Source: Corynebacterium mustelae (GTDB lineage Bacteria > Actinomycetota > Actinomycetes > Mycobacteriales > Mycobacteriaceae). From it: a stretch of DNA of 64,000 nucleotides. The number at the start of each line of letters is the position of its first letter. The stretch's first letter is position 1. Shown one piece after another: positions 24,618 through 33,510 of the stretch. A model generated the notes under the pieces. That model saw nothing but the letters and a program-made list of their open reading frames with translations. It had not been told where the DNA came from and did no database searches. The stretch lies in assembly GCF_001020985.1 (NCBI RefSeq), contig NZ_CP011542.1, positions 1,426,001 through 1,490,000 of the forward strand, written 5' to 3'. The position numbers were made by a program, and so were the translations under genes.

Positions 24618-26978
24618 ATGAAGCCCACAATCCTCGATGCGGTTGCGGTGTATCGCAAACTTGGCTGGGACACCGCCGAACTTAGCACTCTGCCACATAT
24701 GCCTGTCGGTACCGACGAGGAACAAAAAGTAGCACGTGCTGGACTTGCTACAGGTAGCCTTCTTGGGTTAAACAACGTAAATCGGCTCAATCTACGGCTA
24801 TTCGCACTCTGTGTCGGGGTGCCACCACGCCACGCAGCGGAGCTTATTGACGCACGTTACACCAATGTCACCGTCGCGTGCATCCGACGCCGTGGCGAAA
24901 CCTACGCACGCGAACTCGTTCGCGAAATTAGCAAGTTTGATGCGTCGAGCTTGGGTTATCAAAATTGCAGCAGTCCGCATCATGTTGCTTTTACGCTGGT
25001 CAACGAAACATATCTGCAGCTGCCTGTTCCTACAACCGTGGGGTATCTTGTTAGCTGGCTGCACCTTGCCGCTCGACACTACGACGTGTCAGAATCTGTG
25101 GTTGTTTTTGGCGACCCCAGTCACCTGCCAATAACAGATACGCTTCCTGGGCGAATAGGTGAGCACTTGGAGGTATTCGCTAAATCAGAAGTAGCAAAAA
25201 CATCATTGTTTTCCAAGGTTGTAATGGCCGCGCTGCAGCAAGGAAATATCGACCGGGCTACGGCATGCGCTGTTTTATTCACCGCACTGGACAATACTAC
25301 GCGGAAGTCAGACAAAACCCAGTGCGTAAAAGTTCTGCGCGACGAACTTAGCATTACGGATGCTGAACTGTTGACAAACAGCGCTCACCTGATGCCTCTT
25401 CTCGAATCCGGTGACGCCGTAATCACCTCGGCTTTTGCGCCTCGACTGCTGGAGATAATTCCCGAGCAAGATGTAACCAACCTGGCGATCGCAGCGCTAT
25501 GCCAACCCACCCAGAAAACCCAGAAAGCCACTCTCACCGCACTACACTCACGTGCAGACCTTAGCCCTAAAACCATAACTAATCTGCATTCCCAAGTTAT
25601 TGAACTAGTGAAAAGCAAATATCCGGGCGTGGCAACCCCAGCACAACGCCTCCTTGACAGATGGGGCTATCATAACCCTAACGAGGAAGACCATGGCGAA
25701 GATAAAGCGCCATCAGTTCAATGGCTACCAACCCCCAATCTGTGGGCTACTGAACGGGTGAGGTGTGCTGGTTCAACTGTAACGCTGCTAGTGGATGCCG
25801 CACGGGAAGCGCTGCGCGATCCACTAACTACGAATCTAGCCACAGAGACATTTTTTGCACTGGCGGTTCAGCTCGCATGGAGTGACCCGGTTGCTGCCAA
25901 ACGGGCATTAACCGGCTTGCCAAAAGTCGGACGGTTTATCCCACTTCAAGCATGGGCGAAAAACATGAATGTGGCCGAATGCTTCGAACAAGAGCATGAT
26001 TTTCCCATCGGAGCCCGAGATGGGGAAGCCGCCGCACGGTTAGGCGACATTCCCTGCCTTTTGTCTTCCCCAAGTTTTTCGGATCTTTCTATAACTCTCG
26101 CAGATTTTTGCGCTCGGCTAGACACTTTCGAGTTGCATGAACGGTCTGTCGGCGAAGCAGACCTATACCTAGCTCTATGTCGGCTTGTATGCTGTAACAG
26201 CAGTCAGCTCGACGAATTGTGTAACTCCACCGTTGCGGTGAAACAAACACTGCCTACCGCGATACGTAGAAAAACACTCTACACAGTGGGCGAAGTTATC
26301 ACAGAGTTGCTTAGCCTACCTGGGCACACATTTACAGACTCACTCGTGGAAACCACACTACTTCGACCCAGGCTGCAAGTATTGCGGGGCTACGGGCACC
26401 ACCCTGATTTCACCATCCTGCCCCGATCTGGGGAAGAAACATACCACGTGCTGCGGTGGGCGAAAACTGCCTCGCCCGAAAAACTCAGCGCATATGCCGC
26501 CCAGGTGGCATGCTTGGCCAACCCGCTGCCACCTGCTGCATTAATCAACTTTCTGGGGTTGATGCGTCCCACACGCAAGGGAATTGATCCTCGCATAGGA
26601 GAAGCTATCATCACTGCATGGCAGCGGGGCTTGTTACGCGAAGAAAACGTAGATGTTCAGCTCTTGGATTGGGGCTTGAAACCACAGGTAAAACCCTTAT
26701 TAGAACCCCTGGGTGATCTAGCACAAGCCGGATTGGTGGCGATCGTATGGCCCATACTCGATGGATTCCTAGAACATGCCAACGCAATGAGATTATCCGC
26801 TGCAACCTGCTCGCTTGTCCTTGATCTGATGCAGCAGTGTTTACCAGCAGATGACATGTTAAAGAAATCAGAACTCAGATTGACAGGGCTTCATTCACAC
26901 GCGCACAAAGAGTCAAAAGGCAAGACTGTATCTAAGGCTCGTGCGATTCTGCACCAGATTCAATCTGGAAAAGATTGA
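24618..26978 (+). CDS. DUF6493-like helical-repeat protein lacking the C-terminal domain (paralogue D)
   Basis: A 786-residue protein from the ATG at 24618, which has TAGGAG 6 bases upstream (an earlier ATG at 24588 lacks this). It is collinear with B and C: AVAVYRKLGW (about residues 8-17), CIRRRGETYARELV (about 85-98), VQWLPTPNLW (about 362-371), IPCLLSSPSFSDLSI with ARLDTF and LYLALCRL (about 475-525), LPPAALINFLGLMRP (about 635), VAIVWPILDGFL (about 705-716) and LRLTGLHSHAHKESKGK (about 752-768). It stops where B and C continue for another about 300 residues, so the C-terminal domain is missing. Third-position composition is more A/T-rich than in A and B. Paired with the YbjN-like gene at 27064. 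Confidence 0.65.
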   Translation: MKPTILDAVAVYRKLGWDTAELSTLPHMPVGTDEEQKVARAGLATGSLLGLNNVNRLNLRLFALCVGVPPRHAAELIDARYTNVTVACIRRRGETYARELVREISKFDASSLGYQNCSSPHHVAFTLVNETYLQLPVPTTVGYLVSWLHLAARHYDVSESVVVFGDPSHLPITDTLPGRIGEHLEVFAKSEVAKTSLFSKVVMAALQQGNIDRATACAVLFTALDNTTRKSDKTQCVKVLRDELSITDAELLTNSAHLMPLLESGDAVITSAFAPRLLEIIPEQDVTNLAIAALCQPTQKTQKATLTALHSRADLSPKTITNLHSQVIELVKSKYPGVATPAQRLLDRWGYHNPNEEDHGEDKAPSVQWLPTPNLWATERVRCAGSTVTLLVDAAREALRDPLTTNLATETFFALAVQLAWSDPVAAKRALTGLPKVGRFIPLQAWAKNMNVAECFEQEHDFPIGARDGEAAARLGDIPCLLSSPSFSDLSITLADFCARLDTFELHERSVGEADLYLALCRLVCCNSSQLDELCNSTVAVKQTLPTAIRRKTLYTVGEVITELLSLPGHTFTDSLVETTLLRPRLQVLRGYGHHPDFTILPRSGEETYHVLRWAKTASPEKLSAYAAQVACLANPLPPAALINFLGLMRPTRKGIDPRIGEAIITAWQRGLLREENVDVQLLDWGLKPQVKPLLEPLGDLAQAGLVAIVWPILDGFLEHANAMRLSAATCSLVLDLMQQCLPADDMLKKSELRLTGLHSHAHKESKGKTVSKARAILHQIQSGKD

Positions 26979-27063
26979 CATACATCGACGAACACAAGTA
27001 CTCTGGCCCACCTGCCCAAAACCGCAACCAACGAGATCAGGGAAACAAAGGCCAAGGATCACG

Positions 27064-27786
27064 ATGCTTGATAAGATCGCTGAGGAAGCTGTCACACTGG
27101 GAATTACACCGCTACCCATATGGCCAACTGCGGTGTGGCTGGATCATCGTGACATGATAATTGAAGCCACAGAATACGCAGACTCCGAAGCAATTGGGTT
27201 GAAAACGACTTTCCCTACAAAACTGCGAACAATCGAACAACCCGAGCAATCACCCTGCCGACTTACCCTCGGGACCAGCGACAACGGAGCGCGGCAACTC
27301 GTCATCGAGTTCTTCGCGGATATGGTCGTCGGCTATCAGCCAGGCTTGCTGAGCTTTGTCCACCGCGAGTTTAAAATTCTAGCCATTGATCTCGGCATAC
27401 AACTTCCCGCCATTTCAACTCACCATCGTAACGAAGCATATGATATTGCCAGAGCAAGACATCTCACTACACTTCTAGCTGCCCACGTTGTGGACTCTCC
27501 ATTGAGCTTTAAGATCGAACCCCATCACGACTGGGTACGGCTCACCTGCCGCAATTACGACGACCGGATGTACGAACGAGCGCGAGTAAAGGTGGCCAAG
27601 CAAAAATGCGCACAGCTTAATCAACGGACCGCGCCGGGGCGGGTATTTGTGGAATGGGACGTGGCAGTGACCGCGTACTGGGACTTTTACTACACCAATG
27701 CAACCGACACCCAACTGCGGACGTCGCTTGAACGTGGTACAAGCTGCATATCACAGTTGGTTGAACAAGCAAGTAGGTTCGGCTAA
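27064..27786 (+). CDS. YbjN-like protein, copy 4
   Basis: A 240-residue divergent paralogue of the genes at 14621 and 19140. The N-terminal ITPLPIWPTAVWLDHRDMIIEAT corresponds to the start of the others. FADMVVGYQPGLLSFVHREFKILAIDLG (about residues 89-116) aligns with the D-V-x-x-G-L-S-x-E-Q-L element, although the EQL residues are lost. The second half ends in YYTNATDTQLRTSLERG, the equivalent of AGA-x-DEQL. The ATG at 27064 has AAGGAT upstream. Eighty-five bases separate it from paralogue D, repeating the giant-plus-small pairing for a third time. Confidence 0.55.
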   Translation: MLDKIAEEAVTLGITPLPIWPTAVWLDHRDMIIEATEYADSEAIGLKTTFPTKLRTIEQPEQSPCRLTLGTSDNGARQLVIEFFADMVVGYQPGLLSFVHREFKILAIDLGIQLPAISTHHRNEAYDIARARHLTTLLAAHVVDSPLSFKIEPHHDWVRLTCRNYDDRMYERARVKVAKQKCAQLNQRTAPGRVFVEWDVAVTAYWDFYYTNATDTQLRTSLERGTSCISQLVEQASRFG

Positions 27787-27898
27787 GCGCCACAGTATGT
27801 TTGGCACCCTGGCTTGGGGGCGGTTGGCGTTGAAGTTGCGGGGTGGAGCATGCAAAAACTCAAGCTAGGCAGGTTAAAGGTGTGGTCTTATTAGAGCA

Positions 27899-27958
27899 AC
27901 TCGACCTTTTCATGAATAGGTGGTGGGTTTCATGGCGTGGGAGATGAATAAGTCGAGT
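27899..27958. repeat. hairpin element, unit 1 (degenerate)
   Basis: ACTCGACCTTTTCAT and ATGAATAAGTCGAGT are inverted copies with 13 of 15 bases matching. Confidence 0.55.
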
Positions 27959-28164
27959 ACGGAGGTCAACACCCAGCTGGCGGCGTTTTTAATGGGCCTG
28001 AAAGGTTAAGAAATCCCGGTTAGTTCAGGGCACAGGGCTAGCAAACACCTAACCGTCTCTTTATTTATTGGGATGAAAAATCTGCGGTTGTGTTTTCTAA
28101 TACTTTCCGTACGAAAAACCGGGCAATTGGGTACGTGGAAGCTAGAGCTAGGCGGGTAACCGTT

Positions 28165-28252
28165 CTGGGCGAACACCAACTCGACCTTTTCACTTCCTGG
28201 GCGGCGGAATCAGCCGAAGGATAACGAAAAAGTCGAGTTGGTGTTCGCCCAG
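28165..28252. repeat. hairpin element, unit 2 (26-bp arms)
   Basis: The left arm (28165-28190) and right arm (28227-28252) are inverted copies with one mismatch over 26 bases. The inner part contains AACTCGACC(T)TTT, shared with units at 27899 and 37556. The outer part CTGGGCGAACACC is private but still self-complementary. It may also act as a terminator for the operon ending at 28340. Confidence 0.75.
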
Positions 28253-28339
28253 CGTATTAACCAGGCTTAACCCATGGCAGACATGGCTCCGCTGAACTAG
28301 TACTGGAAGATCACCTCTGCACCGTTAAAAACGCGAGCG

Positions 28340-29665
28340 TCAGTGCCGACCTAAACCGCGATATGACCAGCCGCTGGCCTTCCATTGGTCGGCGTCAAGG
28401 GCATTGCGGCCATCAATAATGGCTGGTGTTTTGACAATCGACTTGATGTGTTCAGGGTTAAGATTTTTAAATTCTTCCCACTCCGTCAGCAGCAAAACAA
28501 GATCGGCCTGGTCAAGCGCTGTAAGCGTATCGCGCTCAGTGGTCAGGCCAGGATACCGGGATTCAACAGCATGTAGGGCTTCTGGGTCGGTGACTGTAAC
28601 GTGTGCGCCCAGATCATGCAGGCGAAGCGCGACATCTAAGGCGGGGGAGTCGCGGATATCGTCACTGTTTGGCTTGAATGCTGCACCAAGCACGGTGATC
28701 TTCTTGCCCGTCGCACCGCCATTAAGAGCAGCCAACGAAAGGTCTACCACGCGGTCGCGGCGGCGTTGGTTGATTTCGTCTACTTCACGCAAGAACCCGA
28801 CGGCGTCTTCAACGCCGAGTTCCTCGGCGCGGGAGACGAACGCGCGGATGTCTTTGGGCAAACAACCGCCACCAAAGCCCACACCGGCTTTAAGGAACTG
28901 GTTGCCGATGCGCACATCGTGGCCGAGGGCTTCAGCTAGCTGAGTGACATCACCATCAGTGGCTTCACACAGTTCCGCCATGGCGTTAATGAAGCTGATC
29001 TTGGTGGCCAGGAAGGAATTGGCAGCTACTTTAACCAATTCAGCAGTCGGATAATTCATGATAAGCCGTGGAGTGTCTGCGGCAAGCATGGAGGCGTAAA
29101 TCTCATCGAGGGCCTGCTGCCCACGAGCAGCCTCTGCAGGGTCGTCGGAAAGCCCGTAGACGATGCGGTCGGGATGCAGGGTGTCCTGAACGGCGAAGCT
29201 TTCGCGCAGGAATTCCGGATTCCATACGAGGGTGAGTTCCTGCGGTGCGATGCGGGCGGCAAGCTTTTGTGCGGTGCCCACTGGAACGGTTGATTTACCT
29301 ACTACAACTGGTGTTTTACCGGATTTTTGCACCGCGTCTAGGATCATGTCGAAGGCTGAATCTACATAGCTTAGATCCGCAGCACCGCTGGTCGCAGATT
29401 GGGGAGTGCCAACGGTGACGAAGTGAACATCAACATCAGCAAGCTCCTCTAGTGCAGGGGCAACGGCAAACCGAAGTTTGCCGGAGGCGAGGCTTTGCTG
29501 CAGGATTTCTTTGAGTCCGTCCTCGTAAAACGGAGTGTCGCCCTTATTAAGGGATTCTATTTTGGCGGTATCAATGTCGACACCGATGACGTCGTGGCCG
29601 AGTGAAGCCATACATGCAGCGTGGACGGCACCGAGGTAGCCGCAGCCAATTACTGAAATCTTCAT
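28340..29665 (-). CDS. UDP-glucose/GDP-mannose dehydrogenase family protein
   Basis: A 441-residue NAD-dependent nucleotide-sugar dehydrogenase. The N-terminal Rossmann motif is MKISVIGCGYLGAVHAACMA. The catalytic region has GFGGGCLPKDIRAF with the active cysteine (about residues 250-263), and the C-terminal NAD-binding part has GAAFKPNSDDIRDSPALDV (about 320-338). This family oxidises UDP-glucose to UDP-glucuronate or an equivalent sugar. The ATG at 29665 is chosen because it overlaps the upstream stop as ATGA and has AGGAGA before it. It is the last gene of a seven-gene minus-strand operon and would supply an acidic sugar donor to the three glycosyltransferases upstream. The substrate cannot be told from the sequence. 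Confidence 0.85.
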   Translation of the reverse strand: MKISVIGCGYLGAVHAACMASLGHDVIGVDIDTAKIESLNKGDTPFYEDGLKEILQQSLASGKLRFAVAPALEELADVDVHFVTVGTPQSATSGAADLSYVDSAFDMILDAVQKSGKTPVVVGKSTVPVGTAQKLAARIAPQELTLVWNPEFLRESFAVQDTLHPDRIVYGLSDDPAEAARGQQALDEIYASMLAADTPRLIMNYPTAELVKVAANSFLATKISFINAMAELCEATDGDVTQLAEALGHDVRIGNQFLKAGVGFGGGCLPKDIRAFVSRAEELGVEDAVGFLREVDEINQRRRDRVVDLSLAALNGGATGKKITVLGAAFKPNSDDIRDSPALDVALRLHDLGAHVTVTDPEALHAVESRYPGLTTERDTLTALDQADLVLLLTEWEEFKNLNPEHIKSIVKTPAIIDGRNALDADQWKASGWSYRGLGRH

Positions 29666-30642
29666 GGTTGTTTCTCCTCTAAGGTGTGGGAAATCCACTG
29701 GTTAAGAAAGGGTTGTGCATTAGGTCGGAATGCGTATACGCAGCACAGTCGCAGGCGGGCGGATTGGGTGTAGGCACGCAACCGAGAACGGGAAATCTTT
29801 AAACGGTGTGCAAGCAAGGCGAGTTCTTTTATGATCAGCGCTTGAGTTTCATGGGAGTAAACCCCCTGGTATCCACGCAGTTCAACATGGGCAAGCAAAT
29901 TGCCCACATCCAGTGCTGCTTCACCGTAGGCGGCGGTATCTAAATCCAAAACGCTCACTGTTGTGCCGTCCCACAGCAATTGCTTGTCGTGCAAATCCCG
30001 GTGTAACAAAACAGGATCATCGGGGGTTTGGTTAAGCGCTGTAGCTAGCTTTTCGACGCTTAACCGCAAGACGTTTAGCACTGATACAGGTAGTGCCTGA
30101 TAGCTATCAACTAGGTTAATCCAATGCTGAAGTGTGGCGAGCTCTTCCATCGCACCATGAATCGGAAGTTCCACACCCACAGTGTGAGCAAAATTGGGCC
30201 ACAATTCGGCGAATTTCCGCCAGCCAGGCAAGGAAGCATCGCCAAGTTCCATGAGGGTTCTGCCACCAAGCAACGAAAATTCGATGGTTGACCCAGTTTC
30301 CCCCAAAACCTCCGCAGCACCTAATCCTGCCGCGACAGCGATGGCCGACAAGTCCGGCGGTGCGGCTTTAGCGAAATGTTTTATGGCTCTTCCGTTATTA
30401 ATATCAATGACAACGGCTCGCCGATGTAGCCGGTGCACCACCAAACCTGGGTGGGGCCTAAGTTCTGGAAGTTTAGGGTCGGTGCCAAACGGCACGATCG
30501 AAACATTACCGCTGGCATCAACTTCACCAGCGCGCAACTGGCCGTCGACAAGCTGCTCAAACGTGAGGCTATAATTCTTCACGTTTGGCCAGGCACGTAG
30601 CACATCAGGAAGATTGAAGAGCACATCAAGAGGTTTCATCAC
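29662..30642 (-). CDS. APH-type phosphotransferase (kinase-fold), copy 2 of the operon
   Basis: A 326-residue protein with the aminoglycoside-phosphotransferase/choline-kinase fold: LLHRDLHDKQLLW (about residues 214-226), the Brenner catalytic motif, and VLDLDTAAYGEAALDVGNLLAH (about 231-252), the DFG-like metal motif. An N-terminal lobe precedes these. In other systems such enzymes phosphorylate antibiotics, sugars or small alcohols. Here the tight coupling (ATGA overlaps on both sides) to glycosyltransferases and an exporter argues for phosphorylating a pathway intermediate or product. It resembles its upstream neighbour at 30639 only in the catalytic core. Confidence 0.75.
   Translation of the reverse strand: MMKPLDVLFNLPDVLRAWPNVKNYSLTFEQLVDGQLRAGEVDASGNVSIVPFGTDPKLPELRPHPGLVVHRLHRRAVVIDINNGRAIKHFAKAAPPDLSAIAVAAGLGAAEVLGETGSTIEFSLLGGRTLMELGDASLPGWRKFAELWPNFAHTVGVELPIHGAMEELATLQHWINLVDSYQALPVSVLNVLRLSVEKLATALNQTPDDPVLLHRDLHDKQLLWDGTTVSVLDLDTAAYGEAALDVGNLLAHVELRGYQGVYSHETQALIIKELALLAHRLKISRSRLRAYTQSARLRLCCVYAFRPNAQPFLNQWISHTLEEKQP
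30541..30553 (+). repeat. near match to the dispersed 13-mer
   Basis: GCCGTCGACAAGC, one mismatch, inside the phosphotransferase gene. Similar one-mismatch copies occur at 2545-2557, 3799-3811, 30048-30060 and 59780-59792. Confidence 0.5.
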
Positions 30643-31724
30643 AGCGCCTCCTCAATGCGATCAAGTCGTTGAGCGATCTGCGAACGCCAGTGTGGCGAAG
30701 CGGCGCGCAGTGGCTGTGTTAACCGCATGAGCTCTGCATGAACTTGGGCGGTACGAATATCGGAGGCAGACGGAAGAGCGGCTACTGAAGCATAAGCATC
30801 AAGAAATAGATCGTGATGCGTTGGATCGATAGCTGCCAAATAAGAACCAATATCGAAGGCCGCAGGTCCACAATGCACCCGATCGAAATCGCTGAACCAC
30901 AATTGGCCACTCGTGGAATCGTAAAGGATTTGATCTGGGGTGAAATCGCCGTGGAGTAAAACCGGGTCGGTTTTTTCGAATCTTGGAACATTAATACCAG
31001 CGACTCGGGCGGCCAGCCCGGAATCTAAAGACTCTAAAATTCCCACGTGGGCACATAGTTGGTGCCGCACATCAGGGCCAGCGGCAACAATATCCGAAGG
31101 AACCGTGCTTCCCAACGCATGCAGCCGGGCAAGTGCTGCACCGACCTCGGCGGTGGCCGACTCATGTGGGTTATGTTCCAAATCCGTGTCGCCAACAAAA
31201 TCGACAACACTTAAGAGTGGGTTTGAACCGTCATCATGTCGTGTTTGAGTGGGGACCGCAGTGGAGAGAAAATCATGCATCTGTTTTGGTGGCGTACCGG
31301 CGGTATTGATTCGCCACACTTTGTCACCCACTCGGAAAACCACTCGACGCGCAGGGTTGTACCGAAGAATTTTCCCGCCACGTACCTCGGCGGGCAACGG
31401 GCGCAGCAATGTGCTCAACTTGGGATCAGCATTCACTTCCCCCGTTTGGAGGATGAAATCGTTCGATAACTCAATCGTGCGTACATCCAGCTGCAGTTTT
31501 TCTGCTAGTTGCTGCGCTTTTTGGGCTTTTTTGTGGCTGGTTGGCCACAAAACCCGGACCCAACCGAGAATCTGACGGGTATCTGGTTTGCGGAGCGAAG
31601 CAACAAGAGATGTCGCGGGCTTAATGCGCATCCATTCTGCTTTCACATTCTGGCCGAGTTTTTCACTGAGCCAAGACGCATCAGTGAAACGATCAACCAG
31701 CGACACCGTGGTGGGGATCATCAT
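30639..31724 (-). CDS. APH-type phosphotransferase, copy 1 of the operon
   Basis: A 361-residue protein. The C-terminal half has LLHGDFTPDQILYD (about residues 251-264) and FSDFDRVHCGPAAFDIGSYLA (about 271-291), the catalytic and metal-binding motifs of the APH phosphotransferase fold. The N-terminal half is long and includes a GGKILRYNPARRVVFRV beta segment typical of the nucleotide-binding lobe. It starts in an ATGA overlap with the ABC exporter and ends in an ATGA overlap with the second phosphotransferase. The substrate is unknown; see the operon finding. Confidence 0.75.
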   Translation of the reverse strand: MMIPTTVSLVDRFTDASWLSEKLGQNVKAEWMRIKPATSLVASLRKPDTRQILGWVRVLWPTSHKKAQKAQQLAEKLQLDVRTIELSNDFILQTGEVNADPKLSTLLRPLPAEVRGGKILRYNPARRVVFRVGDKVWRINTAGTPPKQMHDFLSTAVPTQTRHDDGSNPLLSVVDFVGDTDLEHNPHESATAEVGAALARLHALGSTVPSDIVAAGPDVRHQLCAHVGILESLDSGLAARVAGINVPRFEKTDPVLLHGDFTPDQILYDSTSGQLWFSDFDRVHCGPAAFDIGSYLAAIDPTHHDLFLDAYASVAALPSASDIRTAQVHAELMRLTQPLRAASPHWRSQIAQRLDRIEEAL

Positions 31725-33502
31725 TGAAAATCCTCCTTGGAATCGACCCAGTTTCGGAAGGCTCCGCTGAAGGAATAAAGTTCGCTAGGGGAGCCGTCGA
31801 GAAGCACCTTGCCGTTTTCAAGCCACACGACACGATCAGCACGCAGCGCAACCTCCGCATCGTGGGTAACAGCTAGAGTGGTGCGGCCTGAAACAAGCTT
31901 CTCGATGGCTTCAAGTACCAGCCCAGCTGACTCAGGATCAAGCCCTGAGGTAGCCTCGTCAAGAATGACGATGGGCGTATCCCGCAAAAGCGCACGTGCG
32001 ATGGCCACGCGTTGCCGTTGTCCGCCGGAAAGAGTTCCGCCACGTTCGCCAACAACGGTGTCATAGCCCTTGGGCATTGCGGTTATGAAATCATGGGCGT
32101 TTGCAGCCTTGGCGGCTGCCTCGATGTCGGCGTCAGTGGCGTCGAAACGACCATAGCGAATATTTTCGCGAATGGTGCCTGCGAACAAGACGGCTTCTTG
32201 GTGCAACAACGATACGTGTGCCCGAAGATCTGTAAGGTCAAGGCTGGTGAGCGGAAGACCGTCGATGCTTACTGTACCTTTTGTGGGATCAAGGGCACGC
32301 ACCAAAAGGGAGACGAGAGTAGATTTTCCAGCACCGGAAGGGCCGATGATGGCAACGGTTTCGCCAGGGTGGATAGTTAGATTAAGGCCGCGCAGTACTT
32401 TCGTCGCCTCGTAATTAGTGTGTATGTCGTCAAATGTGACCAAACCTGAAACATTGTCGCCAAGCGGAACGGGATGTTCAGGGGATTTGATGTCAGATTG
32501 AAGCTCCATCAGATCTGCGACACGTTCACCAGATGCGGTTGCGCGTGCAATTCTGCCGGTGTATTTTGCCATATCGCGCAGCGGTTTCATGGTGGTACGC
32601 AGGTACGTGGTGAATAGAACCAGGTCGCCGAGAGTCATTGCGCCATCTAGTACCCGAAGCCCGCCGCCAACTAGCACCGCTGCGGAAGCTAAACCTACGA
32701 TTACATCGGTACTGCGTTCCAGGCGTGCGGCAAGGCGTCGGCTTTTCACCCCAGCGGTTAGCGAAGTTTCATTCGCGCCAATGAACCGATCAGCGATCAG
32801 CGATTCCAGGCCGTAGGCTTGCACGATCTTTATTGATGAAAGGGACTCTTGTGCAGTGTTTGCCAATTGCCCTTCAGCTTTTCGGGTCTTGCGTGCGGCG
32901 ACAGCGATTTTATGCGAAGCGCCTCTTGATGTAACGAGGAACAGGACCATAGCAATCACCACTACCAGCGACAATAGTGGATCAAGCACCATCATTATGA
33001 TGAGCATCACTATCAACGTGATAACGTTCGCCAGAAGTGGCAACCCTGCGGTAACCGCGACTTCCTGCATGCGATTGACGTCCGAGACAAGGCGCTGCAC
33101 GGTATCTGCACTGCGGTTTTGAGAATGGAATTGTTGGGAAAGTCCTTGTACGTGCTGAAAAATACGGGCACGTAACAGTGTTGAAGCGCGAGAACCTACC
33201 AGCGCAAAAGCCACCGTCGCCAAGTAATTACACAGCGCACGCATCGCGACCACAAGTATCAACGCCGCGCCACAGACCAGCAATAACTGCAACGAAGCTG
33301 GTGATTCCGCTATGTCTGCACCTATAGATACAGACAATGCATCAATGACGAACTTCAATGGCCAGGGTTCAAGTACGCGGAAAACAACTTCAAGAAGCAG
33401 CGCCACAACTCCGCCCGCGATTAATTTTCGTTGGGGTTTAACGTCGGGCGCTATGAGTTTCAGTGTGCGTTTGAGCGCAATTTTCTTCATTCGGTTACGC
33501 AT
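31721..33502 (-). CDS. ABC exporter, fused membrane and ATPase domains
   Basis: A 593-residue half-transporter of the lipid/peptide exporter type. Six membrane helices span about residues 25-300. The ATPase domain has Walker A GPSGAGKSTLV (about 379-389), signature LSGGQRQRVAIARAL (about 487-501), Walker B IVILDEATSGLD (about 507-518) and an H-loop AVTHD. Such proteins work as homodimers at the inner membrane, moving lipid-linked or hydrophobic molecules outward. In the middle of a glycosyltransferase operon it most likely exports the finished glycoconjugate. Alternative start at an internal ATG four codons on is possible. Confidence 0.85.
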   Translation of the reverse strand: MRNRMKKIALKRTLKLIAPDVKPQRKLIAGGVVALLLEVVFRVLEPWPLKFVIDALSVSIGADIAESPASLQLLLVCGAALILVVAMRALCNYLATVAFALVGSRASTLLRARIFQHVQGLSQQFHSQNRSADTVQRLVSDVNRMQEVAVTAGLPLLANVITLIVMLIIMMVLDPLLSLVVVIAMVLFLVTSRGASHKIAVAARKTRKAEGQLANTAQESLSSIKIVQAYGLESLIADRFIGANETSLTAGVKSRRLAARLERSTDVIVGLASAAVLVGGGLRVLDGAMTLGDLVLFTTYLRTTMKPLRDMAKYTGRIARATASGERVADLMELQSDIKSPEHPVPLGDNVSGLVTFDDIHTNYEATKVLRGLNLTIHPGETVAIIGPSGAGKSTLVSLLVRALDPTKGTVSIDGLPLTSLDLTDLRAHVSLLHQEAVLFAGTIRENIRYGRFDATDADIEAAAKAANAHDFITAMPKGYDTVVGERGGTLSGGQRQRVAIARALLRDTPIVILDEATSGLDPESAGLVLEAIEKLVSGRTTLAVTHDAEVALRADRVVWLENGKVLLDGSPSELYSFSGAFRNWVDSKEDFQ

Positions 33503-33510
33503 AGTTGACC

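Larger units (their letters stand above)
27787..28339. other. intergenic region with two related hairpin units
   Basis: About 550 bases, no gene seen. Two degenerate tandem units each run from AGCTAGGC(A/G)GGT to CAACTCGACCTTTTCA (about 27861-27914 and 28148-28193). Each is followed by the inverted sequence, giving the hairpins at 27899-27958 and 28165-28252. Confidence 0.5.

Noticed and set aside
2317..27786. Classical toxin-immunity (polymorphic toxin) locus
   Set aside because: SUKH proteins suggest immunity, but no large secreted toxin, WXG100/LXG domain, RHS repeat or nuclease toxin domain was found next to them.
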